A DNA stretch of 64,000 nucleotides from Hypomesus transpacificus (taxonomy: Eukaryota > Chordata > Actinopteri > Osmeriformes > Osmeridae), in the NCBI RefSeq assembly GCF_021917145.1, contig NC_061071.1:6838080-6902079 (forward strand), given 5' to 3'. The number at the start of each line of letters is the position of its first letter. Within the stretch, counting starts at the first letter, position 1. The translations under genes and the position numbers were made by a program. Of the stretch, positions 1 through 11,324 are shown piece by piece. The notes below the pieces were generated by a model. That model searched no databases. It saw nothing but the letters and a program-made list of their open reading frames with translations, and had not been told where the DNA came from.

Positions 1-146
1 TAGTTAAATGACCTGAGGACTAAGTACACCTCTCCAAAAACTCAAAATGTAGTTGTGTCTAAGCTACAGCCTAGGAGCACTGGACTGGAAGAACATCAAT
101 GCATACTGTGTTTATCCAACTCCTGTATCCTTCTCTCTGTGTGCAG

Positions 147-3100
147 GTCGCAAAGATTTACTTTGACTCCAGTTTGCAGTGTGGCGATCACTGTTATGTG
201 GGAGTACCGTTTGTTCTAAAATGTGAGTGTTTTGGCGCAGAATCGATCTTTTGTCTCCAGGGTTTTTACGACCTCGAACCTCAGGTTTTCTCTTCCGCAG
301 CGCTGAGTGTCCGAACCTCTTGTGCTTCCAGCTGAGGCCCGGCCGTCTGGGCTAGGCATGCAGGAGGACATGTGGGACTCTGACGTGGATTTGTATCAAA
401 TGCTGCGGAAGAAGTGGAAGGAACTGCAGCAGGTTTCCGGAAACACGTAAGTCGCCGCCCGGAACGACCGCGTCGCCTGTGTAGGAGGGACCGCGGCCCA
501 GTCTTATTTTTAAACGCACCCACATCGACACCACGGACCTCCCAGCGAAACCCATTGCGGCGTTCCTTCCTTTTTGCCTCCGTTGTCTCCAGTGCGGAAG
601 CCGTGTTCGAGGCCAACGCTGACCTCCAGAAGATTGTGCAGACCAAGATCTCGGCGGAGCTGACGTGGCCGTCCGTCATCAACTCCTCCCGGCAGCTCCT
701 CTTCCCTCTGACCAGCATCAACAGCTCCTCAGTGAGTGGGCCCGTCACCACCGCCTCACCTACCTCCTTTACGTTTACGCATTTAGCAGACGCTTTCATC
801 CAAAGCCACTTTCAAGAGAGAGCTTGACAAAAGAGCGTAGGTCACTGATCATAACAACGAGGTAGTCCCAAACATTGCAAGCAGCCAAAACGTGAAGCAT
901 ACATTGTGAAAAACGAAACAAGTGCCAAAGGGAGGACCCATAAGAGCTTGCAGTTATACAAGTTACAAATTAAAATAACATGAACCCCAAAAAGTGCAAG
1001 ACTGTATCTGTAGAAGAAAAATCGACAGATTTAGATACGACTTTTCTAGTGGCAGGCATGAGATCGTTATGGCAAAAACACTTTGGGGGAGAGTCGCGAG
1101 CTAGCTTTGCTCTTGGAGGTTAATGATTCTTATAGACGGTTCAGTGCATTATTAAAGGTGGCTAGTCAAAGCTAGTTCAGCATTGACTCAGCATTAACGA
1201 GTGTCTGTATTGAAAGTCTGTGTGTGTGGGACATGTTTCTCTTTTCGAGGAAATGGAGGTGATCCTGGAGAACCCTGCTGATGTCCCGGTCTACATCCAG
1301 ATCCTCCCCCTAGCCCTGTACCCCAACCTGTGCTACGTCACCAGCCAACTGGCTCAAATGTGAGTGACCCCCCCCCCCCCAACGCAACCCTCCTAACCAG
1401 CCATACTCGACCCCCGGCCCCCCTAACCACCCTTTGCCTGGGACTGATTTACGCAGAATCTAAGCCAGTGCTCAGGTAGCCTCGTTAACCCAGGCCACGT
1501 CATGCTCCACCTTCTAGGTTTCCCCTGGAGAGACTCCCTCACTTCAACCCCAACACACTGGAATTCCACATCGACAGGCATAATGTGAGTACACCCTGGT
1601 GATTTTCGGCGTACATACATTGATTCGAGGGCATTTGTCAAAGGTCGAAAGTGCGAGAGAAAATCGTTTATACCCGCGGCTGTAGAAATAATTGTTTTTA
1701 TGCAGCTACTAAAGGCTTAAACCTGTCTGTCCCCTCCCCCTCCGCCCTCCCCCTTGGCAGAAATCGTTCCTGAAGAGCAGCGCGGGCTTCGGCGAGGGCT
1801 CGACCCAGCCCTACGTTTACAACCTGCCCCTGCCGCCGGAGGGGGTCAAGTCCCTCCGTGTGAAATTCTCCCCCGTCAGCAACCACACGGTCACCTCTCT
1901 GCTCATGATCAGGTATCACAAGGCCTCGGCCGCCCCCGCTGCCCGCCTGTCACTCCCCGGTTACGTCCAGGGAGCCTCTTCCAATCAGCATGACGCGTGT
2001 TAGGCGTGAATAGAGCCACGAGCTCTGAATGTCCTCGTTAGACAGGGGGACCGCCTGGACAGTGGTCCACGGGTACCCTGGATGGAAGCACGTTCGGATA
2101 TCCTAAAGCTTATGCGAGACGCACCGTATCAACCTCTACCTATGTGTGTGTGTGTGCGTTTGTGTGTGTGCGTAGAAACAACTTGACTGTGGTGGAGTTT
2201 CTTGTGGTCCAGGGTCAGGGCAGTTACGAGAGGCTGAAGTTGGGCGGGAAGTCCCCAGGACCTGGGGCTTTTCTCAGGTTCAAGATGTCTGAATCTCACC
2301 TGAAGGAATGCTCCGACAGTGAGTACTCTACCGGGCTAAGCCTGAAACCTGTGTAACTTTTAGGGAGCCGCTGGCACATTTGGCATAGCTTTGAAACGTA
2401 ACAGTAAATCATATTCGGGAATGAACTTCGAAAAGACGTCGTCATTGTAGACTGCCAAGTGAAAATGACGTGGTTGACCCGGTAACTCGGTCTTGTTCTA
2501 GAAACGAAGTCCAAGGAGCCAAACTTCACGCTCAGGAGATCCTTCAAGATTGAGAACACGGGTCAGCTGCTCATCGACATACGGTCCATCGAAATAAACG
2601 GACGAGCCTGTGAGGGATTTGGATTCAAAGTCCTCAGTTGCCAAGAGTTTGCACTAAAACCCAACGCTTCAAAAGACATAGTCATACTGTAAGGAACCTT
2701 TCCGCCTGTAGATCTGTTTCGATGGACCTCTCGATAGCGTGCTCTGGTTCACGAGTAGTCGATTCCCTTGCCGTCGTCATTGTGGTGTTTGGGTGTGATC
2801 CAACCCTCGTTGACAGTGCCTGTTTGTGTATGGTGTCAGATTCACGCCAGACTTCACAGCCTCCAGGGTGACCAGGGAGCTGAAGCTTCTGACGGCTGGG
2901 GGCTCCCGCTTTGTGTTTGCCCTGAACGCCTCGCTGCCCTATCACATGCTGGCGTCGTGCGCCGCCACCCTGCCCAGACCCAACTGGGAGCTGGAGCTGT
3001 ACATCATCATCTCTGTCGTCATGAGGTAACGGGAGGCAACTGCATCCTTCGGGAACACACCCTCTGGTCCTGTCTAGTGTGCTCGACGAAACATCCCAAC

Positions 3101-3549
3101 CCAATCCAAAAAGCTAGATGCATTCGATTTCATGTATTCTGCCCGGATCTTCAGTCAAGCCACCCAAGTCCAAAATAGAAATATCTTGGCTTCTAGAGCC
3201 CCCCCCCCCCCCCCCTATTTTGAATGTGAATGTGGATAGGGAGCCCTGAATCGGTCTGGTCTTCTCTGCAGCTCCATGTTCCTCCTGGTGGTGGTGACTG
3301 CCTACCTGGAGGCTCTGGGGATCTGGGAGATGTTCAAGAGACGCATGTGTTTCGAAACGTCGAGCAATTCCATGGAGACGGGGAAACCCTTTGACCTCAG
3401 GGAAATAGTACGCCTGCAAAATGACGCTCAGTAAGTTTGGCCCGTGTCGTCCGTTTGCTTGTTTGAAATTTGAATGCTGCAGTGCACGACGACTACACGA
3501 CGGACGGTTGTGCGATTCGAATCGCTTTCATGTGAACTCGCTGTTTATG

Positions 3550-3584
<35 letters not shown>

Positions 3585-6110
3585 AGTTTAAACGATTACA
3601 CAGAGTCCACCCAGCACCCGCTGCGAGGGACGACCAACCCCGTCTCCAGAGCCGCCAGCCGACACGCCAGAGGGGGCCACAGCAGGGCGTCAAACCAACC
3701 CTCCGTGCCCTCCTCCCAACCCGGCGCCAAGGCCTCCGAAAACACCCCCTCCCCCAGCCAGCTGGCCAGCCGCAAGGCCCGGTCCAGCAGACAGCCGCAG
3801 CCGGTCCCTGGGCCTCCGGAGATCCAGACCCCCTCCCCACCCGGTGCCCCGGCCCCGCCGCAGGGCCCCCTGGAGGCGGCCCAGCGGCTCCCCTCAGAGG
3901 AGCAGGACTACATGAGCCTGGTGGAGGCCATGGATAAGGACCTGGACAGGCCTGAGGCCTCAGCTGAAGAGCTGGCCCAGGACCAGACCTCGGTTCAGGC
4001 CAAAGGTACGAGGACACACCTGCATGCGGCTGAAGTCCAACAAGAGAAAATAACATGCTGTTGCTGCCATGTTGGCATCAAACGTCAATGCGGCCCAGCC
4101 GCTTTGAACCGTTTTTTTCCCCTCCTCCTACCCCACATTGTCGTCTAACTAGAGTGTTGAAATCTGTCTGATCTTGCCGCCCCCCCCCCCCCCCCCCCCC
4201 CCTCCACACACACACACACCAGCCAACGGAATCAAAGGGAAACTACAGCGCAAGCCCAAATCTCTGAAGAGGAAGGAGGAGAGGGAGCTGAGGACCAAGG
4301 GGAGGACTCAAGGAGAGGAGGCGCTGAGGGAGGACAACGACGACACGTCCTCCACCACCACAGAGACGTCCAACCCCGACACGGAGAGCGGCCTCAGAGA
4401 GGTAGGGCCCGCCGGCCTTCTCACCCGCTTCCTTTCCCAACGCGTTCTGTTTCACACGGCGTTGAATCGCGTGTTCTGGAGCCATGTCACGGGCCCGGAA
4501 CGCGACGGGTTTGTCAGACAAGCATCTTCATGTTGTGGTGCGTCTCTGAACAGGAAATGATTCATAAGAAGAGCCGATCACCCGTGTTGGAGAAAGCCAA
4601 AGAGGAAACGGGCGAGCACAACAAGTCCAAGAACAAGAAGCCAGTCCATACAAAGGACAAGACCCTAAATGATGCAAAGTCAAGGTATTTTTTCTTCTTT
4701 ACTAGTTTCACAATATCCAGAGGCCATCTCCAATATCTATCATCTGTACACTTGTAATTGATTGGTCTTGCATATTTTATTTTTGATAATCTCAATTCTT
4801 TTTATTATTTTTTTTTTTTAAGCTCACTGGAACTTCCGTATGTCACCCCACTGGAAAACAAACGCAAGATCTTCAACAGCAAGACGGTGTTAACCCAGGC
4901 ACTGGCCAACAGTTCACCTACAGCAGCTGTCAGAGCCACGCCCCCAAAGCCAAGAGGTCCGTCCTGCGCCCGCCGTGTACCTCTTCTTGTGTTTACCTGT
5001 GAAATATTAGAGTCAGGGCGAGCATAGCCTTCACCATGTGACCCCCAACAAGCTCCCGGGAAAAACCTCTGAAATTGCGCTACTTAAATGACATATATAT
5101 TCTGCGTTCGGACTGTTACCGTATTAGATCCTTAGAGTCCTTTTGTGTTGAGGGGAATCCATCCAAAAGACCTATTGGGATTGACCCCGACAATGTTACA
5201 GAATGCCTATCTTTGGCTAGCCTTGGCTCGTCCATGACCTGTTCTCTCTCTCTCTCGCTCTCGCTCTCTCTCTCTCTCCCACCAGCCCCAGTGCCTTATG
5301 GGAAGTTGGAGGACCGGCGTCCCTCCCCCCTCGCCAAGTTCCTGTCTCACGAGAGCGGCAGCAGCAGCGGCTCCGAGGGAGAGAAGGACGTCTCCCCCCC
5401 CCCAGAGTGGGACTGTGTCCCCCTCTTCAAAACCCACAGTGGTGAGCTGCCCCGCCTCCCGCCAAACCATGTGACTGCGTGTTCCCCAAAAAGAACATTC
5501 AACTGGAAATAATACCATTCGGAACAGTTAGTTCCAGCCGAGTAGTTTGATTGGACAAGAGGCCCCTCCACAAGTGCTTATATACTATAGCAACCCCGGG
5601 GATATTAAACAAACATAAGATCACTCCGCTTATATTAACGGCCATTAGTCGCAAGTGTGCAAGAGCGTGTCGATGTGCTGCCTGGCAACAGTCCAGTCCT
5701 AGTCCTTTGGCGGAACTATATTGTGTTGGCCGAGCCAAAGAAATGATCCAAAATACACAAATCCTAATCTGTTAATGGCTTTGTTGACTAATCGAGCTTG
5801 TAGGACGTATAAAAGCAGTATAACACTCAAGGTTGTGCTTGTTTCTGAATGTCAGCCCAGCAGTGATTATCGTGTCGCCCTGCTGTCTCGTCACAGCTGT
5901 CCTGATATTCAGCAGTCAGCACTGTTGTGATTGTGCTTCAATAGATTATTCATAAGTAGCTCTTCTGCCTCAGTGGCTTTTAAGTCAGTAGCTGTTGGTC
6001 TGACGCAGGGCCCCCCCCTCCTGGTGTGTGTCTTCAGTTGTGTTCAACACAGCGGCAGGTAGCTGGATATGCTGCTGTGTAGTCTCACTACTCTCTCTCT
6101 CTCTCTCTCT

Positions 6111-6150
<40 letters not shown>

Positions 6151-6159
6151 TCTCTCCCT

Positions 6160-6224
<65 letters not shown>

Positions 6225-9200
6225 TCCCTCTCTCTCTCCCCCTCTCTCTCTCCCTCTCTCTCTCCCCCTCTCTCTCTCCCTCTCTCTCTCCCCCTCTCTC
6301 TCTCTCTCTCTCCCTCTCTCTCTCTCCCTCTCTCTCTCTCTCCCCCCCCCCCCCAGCTGTCGACAGCATGCAGCAGATCTCCATGCAGACCATGAACGCC
6401 GACCTTTTCCTGAAAAGACCCATCGGCACCCCTCCCCCTCTCCCACCCTGCGCGTCCACCTGTGACTCCTTCACGACTCTGGGCTTCTCTGTCAGGTACC
6501 TCTGCGGCCATCACATGACCGTCTGTCCCCGTTCATGGATAGATTCTTACACATGATTTCAACTTGAACAGTTTTTTTTAATATTTTTATTCTGAAGCAT
6601 GTCATCTCATTTGTGTCGGTGGGGTCTTCAGTGATTCAAGTTTGAGAGCTGCACCAGGCCACAAATGCAAGCTGACCAAGTCAGTGTCTCTGCCTGGTCA
6701 AAACGGAAACCCCACCTTTGCTGCCGTGGCTGCAGGATATGACAAAAGCCCAGGTCAGCCTCTTCCTCTTCCTGGTCATCATTATCCAAATGCACACATC
6801 TGAGGAAAACGTCTGAATATTCTGATTGAAGGACCACCTTCAGAGTCAGTTCCTGGAAACGTTTGACCTAGTTAAATCCAGGATGACTTCCGGAGCCTCC
6901 CTGGCTGCGCTGACCTGTGGTCCTTGCTCCACCAGGTGGCAGCAGTGCTGGAAAAGCAGCGGTAAGCCGACCAGACTTCCAGGGGAAGAACGGCCCCCCA
7001 CACATGACATCAGTGGAGAGTGACAGCTCTGACAGGTTATACACTCTCTCTCCCTCTCTCTCTCTCCCTCTCTTTCACACACACATAATCACTTAAAAAA
7101 AAGAAAAACCCTGAAAAACTGCCTTTAGATTGTACCTTCTGGCCTTTACCATTCCTGTGAAGATTGATCAAGCCTGCAAATAGCCAGTTGTGTTTATATA
7201 TTTAAAATAATATTGAACCTATTCTGAAATCAAATAAGATGACAGTATTGCGGTATACTAATGAATGGATCCCTTCATACCTACTTTGAATGTCTGCAGC
7301 TCTGGACTGTGGAGTCCAGTTGGCAACGGGAGAAGCCCTAGTTTGACTTCCATCAACTCTTTCTCTGCGTTCGGATCAAGCAATACTTTCAACCTGTCGG
7401 GAGGTGAGCATGTGCATGGCTAATGGCCCAACAAGTGCACTATGTAGAAATGTAAGAAAGCATCAACATATTGCATTTTAAATATGAAACCTGTAAAAGG
7501 AGGCAAAGCGCTAATCATCCGGAAGCATCTGGAACAGAAAACAGCATTATTGCCAAACATGATAGACGTCTAATTACAAATCTCTTGTCGTTCATTTATC
7601 AAGGCCAAATCTGCCTCCTTCCAGCAGGATTGTCGGTTAGACGTCCAAAATTAAATCTGTGAATGGCACACTGACCTTTCGACCCTTGTTTTCTTTCTGA
7701 TGCTAGGCTAGGGCTTATTTTGGTATGGCCAGACAACCTAATGGCTGGAGCCTACTGGATAGTGCTGCTTGAGGGGAGCTGCACTTCTGGGCTGGACACG
7801 GTGATGCTCATTCAAGCTCTCTTTGAGCATAATGGCCAGAGTGGGGGATGAATTGATTTAGCCATTCATTCACAGCCTCACCGCTGAAACTCGATCGATA
7901 CAGAAAGGATTTGCGCGTTTCCTTGTTTACTTTCTTACTCGTCACGAAAACTAAACAGGAACATCAGAGTGACAATAACTCCCTCTGATTTTCAGTGCTC
8001 AGGTTGCACAGGAACCTTTTTATAATGCAGAATTTGCGCCACAATTTCCACATAGGGTGAATTTGGCTAATGTGGGACACCTAAACTACAAAACGTTTTC
8101 TTCCCTGCAATGACATTGTTTAGTCTACATAACTTTGGCTCTAGGTTTTGCATGGATGTCATGTGACTGAAATCCCAAAACGTGATTGGTGTGGTGTCAC
8201 AGAAAGGGTCAGGGCACTCGTTAAACAGAAAGCTCAGACGAGAAAATGCATGCCAAAAATGTCCCAGATAACCCGAATTCACCCTAAATAAATATATATA
8301 TATATACATCTTCAAGGTCCAGAATGTTCCGTTTTTGTAACATGGATGTAATGGTCCCGCCTGACTGTGTGACTGCTGTTTTCCCAGTGTTCAGTGGGAT
8401 GACCTCTGGGAGGAGCTTGGAGCCCCAGCAGAGCTGGCCCGACTTCAGCCGGGCCCCCGCCCCCTCGTCCTCCTCCACCGGCTCAGTGTGGCCCAGCGAG
8501 GCCCTGCAGCCCTGGCCCTGCTCCTCCAGCTCCCCCTCCACCCCCACCACGGTGAGCCCTCCGCCTCCCCTGCACAGCCTCCCACCTGGGGTGGGGTATA
8601 CTGGGCTTGCATGGGTCACCGTGGGGCCCTTTTTCAAGTGGCTCATATCGTCATTATTGGTGGTCTTTGTTTCATTTCATGGTTTTTTGGAAGGAAAGCT
8701 GAATGTATTCTGGCTTGTGGTCAACCTCTGAAGCTCTTCCTATTCACAATCCCCCCCCCCCCCCCCTGTTCTTTAGAACAGTTGTAAGGAGCCCAGCCAG
8801 TTCTGACCGTCATAGCAACTTCATGGCAACTTCATAAGCACACGAGAGAGTGATGCATGGAATTTTCAACATTAACATGTCACTGTCGAACTCCAGCGTT
8901 AAGTGACCCGCCCTCTGAAGCCTTGAGTTTGAGTGTACAATGCAAATGTTTATTTTTTTTCTTTTACCATATTTTCATAGCATGTATGTCATTGAGGCAC
9001 AGTCCCCCACATACACAATCTGCATTGGAACAGAGCACATTCATATTGGAAGGTTTTAGGATGTATATGCTTATAGGTTTAAGTCCATATAAATGTTTGT
9101 ATTGTATAGTACATCCAGACATTTTTGATTTGCCAGTTTGTCCAGTAACCACGGTGTCTGTGAACCCGGGTGTGTTTTCCAGTCCATCCTCGGCGGCGGC

Positions 9201-9473
9201 AGCAGCCTGTGGTCGTCCAGCCCTCCCTTCAGCCCCTCCATCTGGTCCACCAGCGCTGACTCCACCCCTCTGCACTCCTTCACCCCGCCCCCCACCTCCC
9301 CTCTCTCCGACCTGATTGGCAGCTCGGAAAACGACGGCCAGTCTCCCGGCCACACAGCCCTCGCCCAGAATGACCTGAGCCCCACCTACAACCCCTGGAG
9401 CATGTGGAGGCCCACCTTCAGCCGACGCAGCTCAGAGCCCTGGCCCAATGCCTCGGACGGCAACCCCAAATGA
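147..9473 (+). CDS. tmem131: TMEM131 family protein, 3' part of gene (21 exons)
   Basis: TMEM131 proteins are single-pass secretory-pathway proteins. Their lumenal PapD-like part handles procollagen and their cytoplasmic tail binds the TRAPPIII tether (family knowledge). The gene starts before the window. Phase-consistent exons are 147-222, 332-446, 593-731, 1250-1359, 1518-1584, 1761-1912, 2176-2318, 2502-2688, 2840-3025, 3272-3430, 3587-4005, 4223-4401, 4554-4684, 4823-4956, 5286-5441, 6357-6495, 6632-6753, 6936-7035, 7300-7403, 8388-8551 and 9183-9473, ending in TGA (1090 codons). One membrane helix (YIIISVVMSSMFLLVVVTAY) spans the 3025/3272 junction at about residues 383-406. Upstream of it lie beta-rich lumenal repeats. 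Downstream is a ~690-residue low-complexity Ser/Pro tail with family signatures STTTETSNPDTE, SEGEKD...PPPEWD, NGNPTFAAV.AGYDKSP and a terminal TYNPW...RRSSEPWPN motif. The paralogue TMEM131L is less likely from these tail motifs. The weakest junction is the gtccgt donor at 4957. Confidence 0.86.
767..870 (+). repeat. SINE/LINE 3'-tail fragment in a tmem131 intron
   Basis: The motif GCATTTAGCAGACGCTTTCA followed by TCCAAAGCCACTTTCAAG is the conserved tail shared by several teleost SINEs. Only the tail is present, with no tRNA head. It lies in the intron between 731 and 1250. The same tail recurs in this window near 14985, 33519, 34268 and 36062. The downstream limit is approximate. Confidence 0.6.
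3553..3584 (+). repeat. C32 homopolymer abutting a splice acceptor
   Basis: Thirty-two consecutive C run directly into AG at 3585-3586, the acceptor of the 3587 exon of tmem131, so the run serves as its polypyrimidine tract. Related pure-C runs in this gene are at 1368-1380, 3199-3215, 4180-4202, 6342-6354 and 8751-8766. Confidence 0.9.
4180..4202 (+). repeat. C23 homopolymer before a tmem131 acceptor
   Basis: Twenty-three C followed by a short CA repeat, ending at the AG (4221-4222) of the 4223 exon. It forms most of the pyrimidine tract of that intron. Confidence 0.85.
5244..5280 (+). repeat. (TC)n microsatellite before a tmem131 acceptor
   Basis: A short CT/TC repeat ends in CCCACCAG, the acceptor of the 5286 exon. 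It acts as a natural polypyrimidine tract. Confidence 0.8.
6088..6354 (+). repeat. Long imperfect (TC)n tract plus C13 before an acceptor
   Basis: About 265 bp of almost pure pyrimidine on the + strand: TC dinucleotides interrupted by CCC units in a repeated octet-like pattern, then C13. It ends exactly at the AG of the 6357 exon of tmem131. Open frames of Ser/Leu or Arg/Glu here are repeat translations, not genes. Confidence 0.9.
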
Positions 9474-9915
9474 GCTCACCTTCCTGTTCCTGAGATTGTT
9501 GTGAAAAAGTTCACGTTTGGGGCCCCTCCCGGGGTCAGTCTGGTGTGATGCCGCTGACTTGCTGAAAGCATGCTGTTCTGCATACCTGTCGTCTGTCCAA
9601 CCATCTAATGTCGCTGGCAAATGAAGTTGTGTTGAGTGTGAATATTCAAACAAGGATACAATGTTGGTTGAAGTGTTTCCCAAGCACTGAACAAAGATCA
9701 ATATGTTTTAGGCACCTCGTTTCAAATTGGGGAAATATACCTTGTTTATTCCTGTTTATTTTCAGACGCTGGCTTTTTTTTTTTTTTTTTGCGATTCCCC
9801 ACGTCTCCAAAGTAAGCCACCTCCTTCTAACAGTCGTTTCATAAGGAAAATGGGCTGCCTTTTTGTTTTGGATGACAGCAAAATGAGCGAAATCAGAGAA
9901 AATTCCCAAATAAAA
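9474..9915 (+). other. tmem131: tmem131 3' UTR with poly(A) signal
   Basis: AT-rich sequence after the TGA at 9471-9473. The canonical AATAAA at 9909-9914 is the first clear poly(A) signal and would give a 3' UTR of about 450 nt. The cleavage site itself cannot be seen. Confidence 0.6.
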
Positions 9916-10350
9916 GATGACCCTTGTTTGAATTTTCATCATCTTGTACGGCCTTATTTTGGCAATTTATGGTACAGTGCTACATTTTGAGCAATTATTT
10001 AAGTCTTGTCATTGCTCTGATCAAAGATCATTATTATTAAAGGTTATTATAGCCTGCATTGTTTGTTTTGAAGCCCCCCCTCCCCCCAAAGAAAAGGAAA
10101 AAAGATTTTTAACTTATTTGAAAGACCACACCTGATTTTACGTTTTTTAAAGGAACTGTTCATTCTGGCTGAGTTCAGTTGCCTGAGCTTTCTTTGACAT
10201 GTTTGCAACATTTGAGGGTTTTGTGTCTATTCTGGTACGTTTCAGTTCTGCCTGGCACACATGGAACATCTGAAATGAGTTGCAAGTCTGAGTAAAACTA
10301 ATGAGACCGGTGTCATGTAGTGAAAACTGTTTTATTGAAGTCTGTGTCCA

Positions 10351-10387
10351 TCTCTCTCTCTCTCTGTCTCTCTCTCTGTCTCTCTCT

Positions 10388-10459
<72 letters not shown>
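10351..10459 (+). repeat. Compound (TC)n-(TA)n microsatellite
   Basis: TC repeat with two TGTC interruptions passes into roughly 34 uninterrupted TA units. The TA part is self-complementary and could extrude as a hairpin or cruciform. Probably highly length-variable. Confidence 0.95.
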
Positions 10460-10463
<4 letters not shown>

Positions 10464-11284
10464 ACTTACCCAGCACTAAATGATTTGAGGGTTTCTCCTT
10501 CCTTCACACGCACTTGTGATTGTGTTGTCTCAGTTGCAGGCCACTTGGTGGCAGCATGTGTCAGAAACGGCAGCATCACATTGCTCCTGTACTGGAGATG
10601 ATGCACTGTTATATAGGAACAGGAATACACTGTACAGAGCAGGTGGTACTGACTGCTCTAAGTCATGTCTGTTACTGACTGATTCGGACGTACTATCTCG
10701 GTGATGGATGGAACGTGGCACTGCAGTTACCTAGTCCTGCTCTCAATGTTTCGGTCCCCTTCATAGCAAGGTTTAAATGCCTGTGTTTCAGAAGCGTTCT
10801 TTGAAAAAAGACTACATATTTGCCTAATAATGACAATTCCTTTCCGATGCACGCCAAACACCGTATCCCCATCAACAATCTCAAGTGTGGCGCTTCATCG
10901 GTTGTCAAAGCCAGGGAGACTGTGGTGATATCGCAGCATGGCTGCTTTAAACGGGATCAGCCGGATCATCCTTCACCCCTGGGTGTGAAGGAGCTTCCCT
11001 CTGATAGACCTATAATAGGATCTGGCCTTCTCATTAGCTCTCATCGGCAGTGCTGCATCGCTGCTCATGAGCTGTGGCAGTACCGTGGAGAGCTACGACC
11101 TCTGCCTGCACAAAGGAGAATGAGAACTCGATAAATAAATAAAAAGGTTCGAGAAATATTTTTCACTATCTTCTTCGGATGATTGAACACTTGCACTGAT
11201 ATATGGTGCCATCTCTGGTTTGTGGTTGCCAAAATGAAGGACGTCCCTCAATTGCTGACAGGTTTGACCTTCATTATTTGTACT

Positions 11285-11324
11285 GAGGGACAGTTGCAAA
11301 GGAGGGACAGTTGCAAAGGAGGGA
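11285..11324 (+). repeat. 17-bp tandem repeat, about 2.3 copies
   Basis: The unit GAGGGACAGTTGCAAAG occurs twice in perfect succession at 11285-11301 and 11302-11318, then begins a third copy. No function is suggested. Confidence 0.85.

Noticed and set aside
5985..6514. Overlapping Ser/Leu and Arg/Glu open frames in both strands
   Set aside because: They are translations of the TC/GA repeat and match no protein family.
6962..6979. Apparent micro-intron (GTAAGC...TTCCAG) inside the 6936-7035 tmem131 exon
   Set aside because: Eighteen nt is too short to be spliced, and the sequence reads through in frame.
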